From positions 248,001 through 312,000 of the forward strand of contig JAPEHQ010000013.1 in NCBI GenBank assembly GCA_027405735.1: a DNA stretch of 64,000 bases. Direction: 5' to 3'. Below, one piece after another: positions 10,801-19,612 of this stretch. The notes beneath the pieces are model-generated. The model made no database searches. It was given only the letters and a program-made list of their open reading frames with translations, and was not told where the DNA came from. The position numbers and the translations under genes are program-made. This stretch comes from Mucor racemosus. Taxonomy: Eukaryota > Mucoromycota > Mucoromycetes > Mucorales > Mucoraceae. Positions within the stretch are counted from its first letter, which is position 1. The number at the start of each line of letters is the position of its first letter.

Positions 10801-11785
10801 GATATTTATCAGGTAGTTTTGCAAGAATTTCTTTATCTTCTGCTAATTGATCCGCAATTGTGACTGTAGGAGATGTTTGTTTTTCCTCTGATTGATTATA
10901 GTCTTGATTATTGGAAACATTAGGGGAAGATATGTTGGAAATCACATTATTGTTGGAATTAATCTTACGACGTAGTTTCGTTGGATTCTTGATGGTTCTT
11001 GGAGGTAGCGTATTAACTTCAGTTAATATTACGTTTAGTGGGTGCATCTTTAAAGGAATCGAGTTATTAGGGTTGTTATCTAAAGGTTCAAGAGTTGGAT
11101 TTTCTTGATTAGCAAATGAATTAGATGGCAACCGTAATGAATTTTGGGTAGAATCTCTGTATAGAATCTTGTAGAGTTCGCGCTCTATCTCCAAGTTGGT
11201 TCTTCGAATGGTATCTAGGAACTTGTTAATGTTATTGTTGCATTTTTGTTCGAGCTCTCTTAATAAAGAGCATCGTTGGCGAATCAAACTCAGTAGGTTT
11301 TGTTCTATGACGTTTGAAATAGTGATATTTAAATTGCTCTTGTTTTTCTGAACAAATTTGGTGCTTGAATTGTTTTGATCCGATGCGTGGTTGTCGAGTA
11401 ATTCAGGTTTTTGTATTTGTCCGAAATTGCCAGGTCGGAGTTTGAACTTATCCAACTTAGGTGAAATTTGGAAATCCAAAAAAGGAAAGTCGTCGGTGAT
11501 TGGTTGAAAAAGTGGGGTGTAAAAGTTGCCTTTTTTGGAAATGTCGATCTTTTGATCGACCAGATTATCTTTGATCTTTCGAATCTGATATTCGTTATCA
11601 GGATCGACAAGATCAAGGTTACAAAGGTTCTTCAAACCTTTTACAGAAGTACGTAAGCAGGACAAGGTGGGATAATTTTTTGAATTTCTTCCACAAGTTT
11701 CTGTCGTGACATCACTTGAACTGGAATTGTCATCAACCCGTGGTAATATGAAAAAATCTTTTTTCGTTATCTTTTCTAGTTGCAA
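7874..11785 (-). CDS. pol: Chromovirus Pol: reverse transcriptase, RNase H, integrase, chromodomain
   Basis: The open frame covers about 1,300 codons. The order of domains is reverse transcriptase (catalytic YLDD near residue 515), RNase H (ETDASDF near 660), the integrase zinc-binding HHCC region (about 885-925, ending CDTC), the integrase DDE core (SVDF near 953, SDRG near 1016, and a glutamate near 1054), and a C-terminal chromodomain (about 1247-1290, VEHIVDSR then YLVHWQNYS and TWEPVENL). The frame has no ATG at its start: it opens in the -1 frame relative to gag and overlaps its last codons. It is therefore probably made as a gag-pol fusion by frameshifting in a G7A4 run. No protease is seen in this frame; it lies in ORF1. 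The chromodomain probably guides integration to heterochromatin. Confidence 0.93.
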   Translation of the reverse strand: MQLEKITKKDFFILPRVDDNSSSSDVTTETCGRNSKNYPTLSCLRTSVKGLKNLCNLDLVDPDNEYQIRKIKDNLVDQKIDISKKGNFYTPLFQPITDDFPFLDFQISPKLDKFKLRPGNFGQIQKPELLDNHASDQNNSSTKFVQKNKSNLNITISNVIEQNLLSLIRQRCSLLRELEQKCNNNINKFLDTIRRTNLEIERELYKILYRDSTQNSLRLPSNSFANQENPTLEPLDNNPNNSIPLKMHPLNVILTEVNTLPPRTIKNPTKLRRKINSNNNVISNISSPNVSNNQDYNQSEEKQTSPTVTIADQLAEDKEILAKLPDKYHDFKDVFSKSEADKLPPHRQYDHTIPLKPDSEVPFGPIYNLSKVELKTLYDYIQENLKKGFIVRSDSPAGAPVLFVKKKDGSLRMCVDYRGLNKITIPNRCPLPLISETLDRLHNATCYTKLDMRGAYNLVRIASGEEWKTAWRCRYGSFNYRVMPFGLNSAPGTFQSFVNDVMRDFLDIFLVVYLDDYLIYSQTQEEHTKHVRLVLQRLRESKLSLKLEKCEFDVTRVQFLGFVISPKGISMDPEKIKSISEWPTPKSIHDVQVFLGLANFYRRFIQDYSKLCTPLTSLLKKDAVFAWTSQTEHTFNDLKKRITADPILQHYNPDAPCIIETDASDFALGAVCSQLDLQGIAHPIAFHSRKLLPAEINYQIYDKELLAIVDAFKHWRQYLEFSTEPTMVITDHKNLEYFTTTRNLTRRQVRWSEILGDYNFNIVYRPGKQNAAADALSRKDRPLEGGGDYRKGTTPMVLLPPKLFINSIHTTVNLDQASNKLVQEIIKHLPKDVTYGPILKDIQNNEKKLDTSDYHYKDNLLFYKNQAICIPDNQELKKTILEQCHDSPAAGHFGITKTYDQVARDYHWPGLRAYVKKYVMGCDTCLRNKNAHHKPYGLLQPLQIPEKPWESVSVDFITQLPPSEKFTAICVFVDRYSKMAIFIPTYNTIDAEGTCDLFLRHVFCHFGFPANIVSDRGVTFTSKFTRALLKIFNVEQNMSTAFHPQTDGQTERVNSILEQYLRCYINYQQSNWSNLLHLAQFAYNSSKHTSTGVTPHFANYGYEPQYSLTLPRTTKDRSPAEERAQLIKDLHSNLQFEIAIAQESHAKFYNRKVISGPELKIGDKVWLLSRNIKTQRPTGKLDHRRLGPYKILEKIGSRSYKLELPHTMKIHPVFHINLLERFIEDAIPGRKPKELPPVIINNHEEYEVEHIVDSRIHKRKLQYLVHWQNYSIMDRTWEPVENLTHCRELINKFHTKHPNRPKV

Positions 11786-14613
11786 ATCTTTTCCCCCCCT
11801 TCAGAAAATATATTATTAATAAATTTGCTTTCTTCTATTTGGTTGTATTGAATATCAGATGTGGAAATACTTGGAAATGTCGACGAACACGCCTTGAAAT
11901 CAGTTTTATTAGAGGTTGGACGCGTTCGAGAATTTATTGTAGGGCTTTTCCTTGTTAATCCAATACAATTAATTTCTGATTGTGGAAAATCAAGTGGAAC
12001 AATTTTGTTTGAGTTAGTTTCTTTTAAGGTAAAAGAAGAATTGTCATTATGAATAGTAGACTTATGAATTGTTTTAGAGTGAAGATGAGAATTATTATTG
12101 TTTTGATCAATCGTTTTGTTAATTGAGTCAAGTTCAACATTGGAAATTAATGAGCAAGCAAATAGACAAGGCGAATAGTTGGTAAAATCATTATTATTAT
12201 TATTCGAATTATTCATATTATTGTGAGGAACAGTTAAGCTGTCATCATCATCATCGTCGTTATCAACTACATCTACAAAATTTCCAAATCCTTCACGAGG
12301 AAAACTAACAGCAGCAGGAATGATTAGTTCTTCCATTTGATCATCATCTTGAACTACTAAAGGTAAGGATACAGGAGTCAAAATATCATCTTGTTCAGGG
12401 AACATGTTGGGAGGTCCAACGAGCAGGGATATGACGCTCAAGGCGTCGCCAAAATTGTCTTGGTAATGTTCAAAGATTGGATTCATCCAGTTGTTGTCGA
12501 GAGGATCTGGAGTAATGTTGTTAATAGAATAATTGTTGATTAATAAATTTGGTAAAACTGTTTCCAGCTGTTCTGCGAGATATTGTTCAAAAGATTGTTG
12601 TTGCAATTGTTCGTCCCATTCTGGGATCCATTGTTCTATTTGATTGACGGTATCGCTCCAATTGGTATTATTGTTGGCTGTTGGTTCACCCCAACCGGTG
12701 GTAGTATTGGCGTCATTAAGAGGAGCAGGATGTTGAGGCACGGTAACCTGATTACAAAAATCTTCTTCATCCGAGGAGATTGTGATGGGAGAGGAAGCGG
12801 TAAAGGTGACAGGAGAACTATGGATGAGGGATACAGAAGTAGATGGTGTTGCGCTGGAAACGCGGAAAGGTCGTTTGCAAGAAGCAAAGCCCACGTCAAA
12901 ATCTACTGGCGTACAGGTGGTGGTGAGACATTTCATGTTGACCTTGTTGTCATGAAATGTAATGATAGGTTGATGTTTCTTCATCCATTCCATACCTAGA
13001 ATAACTGGGAAAGAGCAAGTTTCCAAAATACGAAAAATTGTTGTTTCTTCATGGTGGGTACCATTTAGTCTCATAGTGATGGCACAACAAGCCTTGCAAG
13101 TATAGGATGTACCATCGGCGAGTCGGTAAGTTGTACGGTCCTCCATAGGAAATTTTTCAATGGTTACTCCAAGGTAGTCGGCCCATTCTAGAGATACAAA
13201 ATTGTGGATCGCACCAGTATCGACGAGAGCGTCAGCACCGGTAGCATCTTCTTCATTGTCACCATGGTGGAGGGTAACAGGAAGGACGATTATAGAATCA
13301 CACTTGGATGTGGTCACCTTTTTTATCTCACCGATCTCTAAGGTTTCGAGTAAGTTAGTTACTCGTCTACGTTTTCCAGTGATGACAGAGTCATCGATGC
13401 TGCTGGAAATGGTGTGGTTGTCCCTTTCCACAATAAGAGATAAGACGTTGGAAGTAGTTTTCTTCTTGTTTGGACAGTTGTTGTTAAAATGCCCTTTTCC
13501 ACCACAGTAGAGACAGAGTTGATTATTCTTGCGGAAGTCCTTGACAGCCTGGGTCAAAGGCTTGTGCTGGTTGATTGCGCCTAATTCCATAGGGGTAGCA
13601 GTAGAGTTGTTGTTGGTTGAGTTCATGTTTGTAGAATTGGTTTTTGAATAAAGATAATTTGGACGAGAGTTGTAATTTTTATGCTGGTTTTTATAATTGT
13701 TTGAATGTTTTTGATTACCATTATTATTATTTGAATTTGGATGTTTCTGCACAGCATAAAATAAGTTGTCGATTTCAATTGAGGCAGACATTACTTCGTT
13801 AAGGGTTTTGCATTTAGGTCTTCTTGCAAGTTCCTTAATTATAAAATCCTTTAGATTTAATTTAAATTGGGAGATCAGGGCATCGTCGTTCCATTTTAAC
13901 AACATGGATAGACGTCTAAATTCAGTAGCATAAACAGAGACAGGACCGTTCTGTTTCAATGCTCGGATTGATGCTTCGGCATTGACGATTGGATTCGTAT
14001 CACCAAAAGCTTTAGTAATTGTTTCTTTGAATACTTTGAAGTTGGTTAAAATCTCAGGGGGATTTTCAGAATAGATATCTTGCAAGTACGGCTCCATGTA
14101 TGCAAATGCTACATTGGTCATATAGCTAATGGCATACAGTACCTTAGCTTGGTCTGATTCGAACCGAGCAGGGTTACTTGCAAATACCAGGATTAATTGG
14201 GAAAAGAAGGCATTACACTGGTTAGCTTTTCCAGAGAATGGATTGGGTTCCTTCACCTTCATCATGGGAGGAATATTTCGTGGAGTAGAGGTAGTAGCAA
14301 TATTTATGACAGGCGTGGCGTTAGCTTCTGCTACACGCTGCTCTTCGAGCAAGTTAGCCTTAAGTACTACATGGTTATCAATAAACTCTTGGATTTCTTC
14401 ACCCAAAGCTTTGATAGCCGTTTCAGCTTGGGAAAGTACATTGTTGATTTCACTATTAAGCTTTTCATGCAGATTATTTTCAACGAGACTTAGAGTATTG
14501 GAAAAGGTTTCCAACTGTGCAGGTATACTTTCCTGCAAGGCTTGAAATTGACTTAAAAAGTTATTTAAGAATTGGATCTGTTCTTCAGACAGATTGTTAT
14601 CAGATGAGAACAT
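11776..14613 (-). CDS. gag: Chromovirus Gag with zinc knuckle and retropepsin-like protease
   Basis: This frame encodes 945 aa from the ATG at 14613. An N-terminal capsid-like region is followed by an Asn-rich linker, a single CCHC zinc knuckle (CLYCGGKGHFNNNC, about residues 366-380) and a pepsin-like aspartic protease (DALVDTGAIHNF, active site near residue 463, with VILGMEWM downstream). A long, low-complexity Asn/Asp-rich tail of about 350 residues follows and is unusual in size. In many Ty3-type elements the protease begins pol; here it lies in the gag frame. The frame ends with TAG at 11778-11776, just after a run of seven G and four A where ribosomes could shift to the pol frame. Confidence 0.92.
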   Translation of the reverse strand: MFSSDNNLSEEQIQFLNNFLSQFQALQESIPAQLETFSNTLSLVENNLHEKLNSEINNVLSQAETAIKALGEEIQEFIDNHVVLKANLLEEQRVAEANATPVINIATTSTPRNIPPMMKVKEPNPFSGKANQCNAFFSQLILVFASNPARFESDQAKVLYAISYMTNVAFAYMEPYLQDIYSENPPEILTNFKVFKETITKAFGDTNPIVNAEASIRALKQNGPVSVYATEFRRLSMLLKWNDDALISQFKLNLKDFIIKELARRPKCKTLNEVMSASIEIDNLFYAVQKHPNSNNNNGNQKHSNNYKNQHKNYNSRPNYLYSKTNSTNMNSTNNNSTATPMELGAINQHKPLTQAVKDFRKNNQLCLYCGGKGHFNNNCPNKKKTTSNVLSLIVERDNHTISSSIDDSVITGKRRRVTNLLETLEIGEIKKVTTSKCDSIIVLPVTLHHGDNEEDATGADALVDTGAIHNFVSLEWADYLGVTIEKFPMEDRTTYRLADGTSYTCKACCAITMRLNGTHHEETTIFRILETCSFPVILGMEWMKKHQPIITFHDNKVNMKCLTTTCTPVDFDVGFASCKRPFRVSSATPSTSVSLIHSSPVTFTASSPITISSDEEDFCNQVTVPQHPAPLNDANTTTGWGEPTANNNTNWSDTVNQIEQWIPEWDEQLQQQSFEQYLAEQLETVLPNLLINNYSINNITPDPLDNNWMNPIFEHYQDNFGDALSVISLLVGPPNMFPEQDDILTPVSLPLVVQDDDQMEELIIPAAVSFPREGFGNFVDVVDNDDDDDDSLTVPHNNMNNSNNNNNDFTNYSPCLFACSLISNVELDSINKTIDQNNNNSHLHSKTIHKSTIHNDNSSFTLKETNSNKIVPLDFPQSEINCIGLTRKSPTINSRTRPTSNKTDFKACSSTFPSISTSDIQYNQIEESKFINNIFSEGGEKICN
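11789..11799 (-). promoter_or_regulatory. Putative -1 programmed frameshift site between gag and pol
   Basis: The minus strand reads GAAGGGGGGGAAAAGATTTG. In the gag frame the codons are GAA GGG GGG GAA AAG. The pol frame has a stop (TGA) immediately before this tract and no ATG after it, so the switch must happen inside the tract. It is not a textbook X-XXY-YYZ heptamer; slippage of the GGG codon by one base is the simplest route. Confidence 0.55.
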
Positions 14614-14726
14614 TACAGAATTAATTTGATAGGCAAATTAAACAAGGATAGACAGGATTGCTAGGCAAATTAACAGGGACAGACAAGATTATTCAGGGGC
14701 TAAGCTTAAGCTTTATGCGGTATTGG

Positions 14727-14735
14727 GTCAGTTCT
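14727..14735 (-). other. Candidate primer-binding site, self-priming type
   Basis: Two bases inside the 5' LTR the minus strand reads AGAACTGAC. It does not begin with TGG, as expected for a tRNA 3' end. Instead it is the exact complement of GTCAGTTCT within the LTR (minus strand 14845-14837), about 42 nt downstream of a TATAAATA box. If transcription starts there, the RNA 5' end can fold onto this site, as in Tf1/sushi elements. Confidence 0.5.
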
Positions 14736-14737
14736 AA

Positions 14738-15136
14738 TATCAGGGTTATATTATATAAGGGGCAGGAGACACAGACAAAGGCTTATTTGTTATGTTAAGG
14801 TTTATTTCAGAATATATAATAAGGAAAATGATGAGGAGAACTGACGAAGAAATAAAAGGAATTATGAAAATAAGATGGTTATTTATACTAAATTATTCAA
14901 GAGTCTAGTTCCCTTCATGAACTAGACTTCAGGGACACAGTGTTACTGAATTACTCTATAACTTGAATGCGAGTAAGTTGATATTGTAATGTGGTCATTG
15001 GTTGTGCCGCAGTGCGGGTAGTAATAGAATGTCTTGCATAAGCTGGAGATTGATATGCAATTCGGATAAGGTAATAATGCGTGATATGTTTAGGATAGTA
15101 GTATAATAATAGATTAAGCTTGACAGGTTCATGACA
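14738..15136 (-). repeat. 5' LTR of the chromovirus
   Basis: This 399-bp LTR appears identical to 7442-7840. It contains TATAAATA (minus strand 14887-14880) as the likely core promoter. Confidence 0.95.
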
Positions 15137-15247
15137 GTAATCATCCTTGCTTCATTTAATAAAATTTGTAGCCGGGACAATGTTGAATGGATGGATACTG
15201 TTACTGTTTTTGAAAACAAGTTTCTACTAATATTGACCACCAGTACA
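15137..15247 (+). repeat. Family 1 copy 1, right part after the LTR element
   Basis: The stretch begins with the second GTAAT duplication and then matches 19939-20048 (catccttgcttcatttaat, tagccgggacaatgttgaat, accagtacaaat). It completes copy 1 of the family. Confidence 0.8.
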
Positions 15248-15312
15248 AATACATATATATGTGAAAAAAAAATAATGTTGAGTCCACAGCACTGCAGCTA
15301 ATTCTTATTGAA

Positions 15313-15431
15313 TATGCAGGTAATACGCAGGTAGTACGCACATATTACTTCACAGCAGAATACGGTGCGGTAAAAGGCTCATATTACCTTGTGTAATACG
15401 GTGGTAAACAACCTCGCATATTACCTGCATA
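15313..15431. repeat. Small foldback / MITE-like element
   Basis: The 119-bp segment starts TATGCAGGTAATACGC and ends GCATATTACCTGCATA, so its ends are near-perfect inverted repeats (14 of 16). The interior repeats related gtaatacg motifs. The size and TA-bounded ends fit a tiny Tc1/mariner-type MITE, but no second copy is visible. Confidence 0.45.
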
Positions 15432-16619
15432 CTTTAACGTTTTACTCAAAATTTGATGCTTTCTACTGCCTCTCTACTCTACATTCCTAAATCTTTTTTT
15501 GTTTGCACAGTTTGGCTATATTACCATCATATTACACCGTAAATATATCACTACTACTACCACTACGGAAAAAGCAACGTAATTTTGATTTTTAACATTA
15601 TTTAACTAGGAAAGCCATGATAATATTAAATAATGTAAATAAATGAAAACACTTACGTACATTCACGTACATTTACATACATTTACGTATATATTAATTA
15701 ATGTTAACATATTTTTAGATTATTTTTCCTGTGGTTTACTATTGGTGTTTACACGAGAAAAGAATATAATTTTATTTGCTACAGTGGTAATTCCTTTAAT
15801 TTCAATACATATTCGTTTATTACTGGCCTGTATTTATTAATTGTATTATCCAGATGTTAGTGCTTCATTACCCATTTGACTACTACTTCTAGATGAACCT
15901 CAGCCAGATCCAATACACGCACTAACCTTTACAAAAATACAGACAACACAATTATTAAAGAGCATAATCATTAGATATAGAAGTAGTCGTCAGACAAGCC
16001 TTCTTTAAGAGTGGATAAACATGTAAATAAATTACTAACGTAGCACTTCAAAATAAAGGACTTTTCCTGGTAATACCAATTTATACCAGATATCCAAATT
16101 TATACAGTATATTGATAAATACATTTTTGCAAGATGTATTTTAACCTTACTACTTTCAAACAACTGGGGAAAATTAAGATATTTATCAGAGTATCAGAGA
16201 AGACGATATACACCAACCTTAAAGACTACATAATTACAGATTAATTTATTTTAATATAAAGATAATATTGTAAAAGAATATTTATTACCTTACGTAGACA
16301 GAGTTTATATGGTTTGGCTATTACAAATCAAGTCAGTTCCTATTCATATAAAACAATAAAAATTATGTACCAACTGGATAATTTTTGAAGAAATTAAGCC
16401 AACTTTTATGAACAAAAGATCTTTATGAATAAGATGAAGACAACCTAATAAAATGTTGTAAGAAGCATTAAAATTAAAAGTCGAACTGCTATCATACTTA
16501 CTTTTTTCAGCTCAACAAATTAAAACGATTGAAACTAAAAGAAAAAAAAATAGATCCACAGCTCTTTTATAAACCCCTGAGTGTGGTTTTAAAAAAAAAA
16601 CTGTTTTATTACTATAAAT
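15432..16619. other. Gene-free AT-rich stretch
   Basis: No convincing gene, RNA or repeat was recognised; only short frames occur. Confidence 0.5.
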
Positions 16620-17003
16620 TTGAATACCGTATGTGATCCACATTTTTGCCAACGGTCACTCTTCCAAAAAAAATGCCGAACAATCACCGGACGCAACCAT
16701 CTAATCATTTTTTCAGGCTGCCAATTTCTAGAAAGAATTACCGGACAGTCCGGACGCGGCGGTTTAAATATCTCAAAGAGCTGTAAGATGCAGGTATCGA
16801 AATTTCATACAAAAATTAAGTTTCGAATGTATAACTAATCATTCAAAGACTTATTTTATCTTCTATTTATGTGAAGTGTAAAATATCACGTACAGCATTA
16901 GTCTAATAATAAAACGAGGTTTATCAATTTAGGAAGTATAATAAAATGGTACGACTAGATTCGAAAAAATTCTACAAAATCAAAAATTTTAAAGGATTTA
17001 TAA
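16620..17003 (+). repeat. Dispersed repeat family 3, copy 1 (unoccupied by the hAT-like element)
   Basis: The segment matches 44226-44509 joined to 45131-45212. Shared landmarks are ggtcactcttcc, tagaaagaattaccgg against taggaaaaatcaccgg, and taagatgcaggtatcgaaat. In this copy the site where the other copy carries the hAT-like element (around 16906-16920) is empty. Confidence 0.75.
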
Positions 17004-17445
17004 AAGTAAAATATACATGATATTCATCTATTTTCAAAAAATATATATATCAATGTTGTTATTTTTATTCGAAAAGGGTTTTTTTATAAACTGTTTTCAT
17101 ATTTCTAAACGAAAAAGGAAGCGGGTATTTTGAAATTTCAAAAAAAAAAATTCATTTTTTAAAGTTTGCCCAGAGGCAAGCAAAATTTGACTATTTCTGC
17201 ACTACTTGCAACATTTACTCTCTACCATTAAAAAAAATACGAATATATAACCTACAGGGAAAACGAGGTAATACGCATTATAATCGCAGTACAGGTTATC
17301 ACAGTAATTTGGAAGATCATGAACCTTTTGACTTATAATCCTGCCCTTTGGGGCCGCGCCATGCCTATTTTGGCGTATAGTGTCGTATGAGATCAGGCTG
17401 TACAGTCAAAGCAAGACACTGGCCTAGCTGTTCGGAGCTATTTAC

Positions 17446-17980
17446 TAGCGTTCGCAAAAATTCCGAGCCTAAGCGAACGCAAGTAGTTTCAGCAAGCATT
17501 TGCCGAGTCTAAAATATTTCAAAGTTACTCAAGCAAACCCAAGCCTAAGCAACCGCTCGTCGAACAGCTGTATATCGAATATCGAGCAAATCGGTGTGCA
17601 AGCGCAAGCATTGCACTATATATTTTCTTCAGCCTGATATTGGTTCAAAATGCGATGCATTTTGACATGTTCACAGCTAAAATTGCGTAAATTGAATAAA
17701 ACTTCCCTGTGTTACTTGCTTGTTGCTTACTTGATTTGAAAGCGGACAAGCAAGCAGGTTTACATGCAAGAAAGCCTATTTCAATTTGTTGAAGCATTTC
17801 GAGCAAGTATGCAATCAAGGAGCTTTCAATGTTTTCATCGAGCGCCAAGCAGGAAATTGCTAACAAAATTTAATCAAGCAAGCCAAAGCAAGCAATTACC
17901 CTAAAAAGCGTAATTTAAGCCAGCCCAAACATAAGGCTCGCTCGCTTGCGTATACTCACATTACTCGATTGCGATCACTA
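17446..17980. mobile_element. Non-autonomous hAT-like element, copy 1
   Basis: The element is 535 bp. It starts TAGCGTTCGCAAAAA and ends TTGCGATCACTA, the same imperfect terminal inverted repeats as 44510-45122. The interior is rich in CAAGC/AAGCAAGC motifs and has no coding capacity. No clear 8-bp duplication flanks this copy: ctatttac on the left, atgtgtaa on the right. The right flank is directly family 1 sequence. Confidence 0.7.
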
Positions 17981-18711
17981 ATGTGTAAGCTTATTCAAAT
18001 GTCGAAATATTTGACATTTTTGATTGTGTTTTTAAGCGGGGGAAAAAGAAAGTGTTTCACTTTTAAAGCCGTTATACTCGCTAAAAAATCAACATGAATA
18101 GAAAAAAATCTTTTGGCAATATTTTGTAGCATATCAAGTATAGCCTTACATTTTACATTTCCTGATTATCTATTGAAATGGGGGAACGCTCCAATTTTGA
18201 ATATTACCAAATAAAATTGTATAATCAGATATGCACATGTGACTGAGTTTCAATTCGAAAAGTGTTCAAATGGAAAAAAAATCCAAAAAAATCCAAAAAA
18301 AACCTTCTATGTTTAATTGCTCACAGAAATGCATAGTAAGTTTATCTAGCATATTAAATACGTTGGGTTTAGTTTTTAATTCTGAATCGATATGTGTAGG
18401 TTTCGAAAATATTTTTCTCATAAAATCTCTAGTAAATTTAATGTCACATTTTAACAGGTTTTGATCAAAAAGTATCCTTCATTCAAATGCAACCCTAAAA
18501 TATTTCATTTTCACATTATGCGTAACAAAAATATCTACAGAATGAGTATTTATAAGTAGCTGTAGCCCTATTTTTCGTGGAGATATTAATTTTTTTGAAT
18601 TTTTTTTTGTAAAACCGAAAATTTATCCTTGTATATCCTCGTCCAAAATGAATCCTTTTTTGTATCACCAAAAATCAATCATTCAATCTCAATTTTCTCG
18701 ACCAAAAACTA
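17981..18711 (+). repeat. Family 1, copy 2 (left part)
   Basis: The stretch matches 6380-7115 and 20515-21242. It is interrupted after CTAA at 18711 by the Tc1/mariner-like element and resumes at 19613. Confidence 0.85.
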
Positions 18712-19612
18712 ACGTGCCACCAGCTTTAAATCTGTGTAAACTTTAATTTTGTTTCAATTTTTATTTATTTTGGAACTCCGTCATTTCAATATATATATTT
18801 TTTTTGGAGGCATCTCATGGCAGATAATGTAGCTCATTTGTTATTTGAGAGATTGAGAAGTATAATAAGTTTAAACAAACATTTTATTTTTATAACAAAT
18901 CTTTAGGAATTCTAAATTTTCTGTGAGATAAATATTTTTTTTGACAAATTTCTTAACTTCTTGGACAACTTCTCTACATTTGCTATAAGCTTCGATGTAG
19001 TCCATCGACCTTCTGAAATAATGTCTGATTTGAGTCAGGTTACCAGAGGTATCCAGAAAAGAATGGATGTTTTTCTCCAGAGACTTGAATGTATAGTCAC
19101 ATCGCAAACGAGCTTCCCTCTTGGCAGCACCACAGTACATTTTGATCCAATTGCATTCGCAATGGTACTTTGGGTATCAGTAAAATGATTTTATAATAAA
19201 AATAACTATTAAAGTCATAATAATTGTTCATAAAGGTTTAAATAATGATTGTTATGGCTCTGATTTATTATATCTTTATTTTTCGGAAAGTTGATAGCGA
19301 AAATGCTGATTTCACGCATTGCTTACGTAAGCTGGGTTTAAGGTAAGGAGGTTATGTGTCACAGAGTATCCTTGTTTCAAAAGTTACCCTCACCTAAGAG
19401 CACACAGCTTAAATTTTGAAATACCGTCTATTTTCAAGGGCTATCAACAGAATGATTTTATAGTAAAATTAAGTATTCGAGCCATAACAATTGTTTACAA
19501 AGGTTTAAATAATGATTGTTATGGATTTTTTTTATTGTATCGTTAGTTTTGGGTGAGTTGATAGCTCTTAAAAAAAGTTAAAATTTGTGCAGGTTTAAAG
19601 CTGGTGGCACGT
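18712..19612. mobile_element. Degenerate Tc1/mariner-like element inserted in family 1 copy 2
   Basis: The 901-bp element has inverted ends ACGTGCCACCAGCTTTAAA and a TA duplication. Family 1 copy 3 gives the empty site (aaaaactaatacttt) and copy 2 the filled one. A minus-strand remnant around 19160-18871 reads C-x-CNWIKMYCGAAKREAR and CDYTFKSLEK, resembling the C-terminal part of DDE transposases of the Tc1-like group in fungi. It is far too short and broken to be functional. Two ~115-bp segments (19187-19305 and 19452-19568) are direct repeats of each other. Confidence 0.75.
18871..19160 (-). pseudogene. Remnant of a Tc1-like DDE transposase C-terminus
   Basis: About 95 codons remain open on the minus strand. 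The order CNWIKMYCGAAKREA, CDYTF, IRHYFRRSMDYIEAY matches the pattern E/N-x-IE-x-x-WGAxKR, CDYTF, IR-x-W-x-R...MxAY that I know from Tc1-type transposases in basidiomycetes and Mucorales. The final catalytic acidic residue expected in the NxIE motif is altered here, and the rest of the gene is absent. Confidence 0.55.

Larger units (their letters stand above)
7442..15136 (-). mobile_element. Complete Ty3/Gypsy LTR retrotransposon with chromodomain integrase (chromovirus)
   Basis: The 7,695-bp element is oriented on the minus strand. It has two 399-bp LTRs that appear identical base for base, a 5-bp GTAAT target-site duplication, a polypurine tract beside the 3' LTR and a candidate primer-binding site beside the 5' LTR. 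There are two overlapping frames: gag with protease (ORF1) and reverse transcriptase, RNase H, integrase and chromodomain (ORF2). In the element's own orientation the LTRs begin TG and end TA. Both coding frames are intact, so the insertion is very recent and the element may be active. It interrupts a copy of repeat family 1. The RT-RNaseH-IN order and the C-terminal chromodomain place it with chromoviruses. Confidence 0.95.

Noticed and set aside
11789..11799. Classical X-XXY-YYZ frameshift heptamer
   Set aside because: In the gag frame no exact heptamer fits; only slippage on the G run is proposed.
17446..17980. CAAGC repeats considered as a CRISPR-like or satellite array
   Set aside because: Spacing is irregular, there are no uniform repeats and spacers, and the segment has transposon ends.
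17438..17988. Target-site duplication for the first hAT-like copy
   Set aside because: Left ctatttac and right atgtgtaa do not match, so no duplication is claimed.
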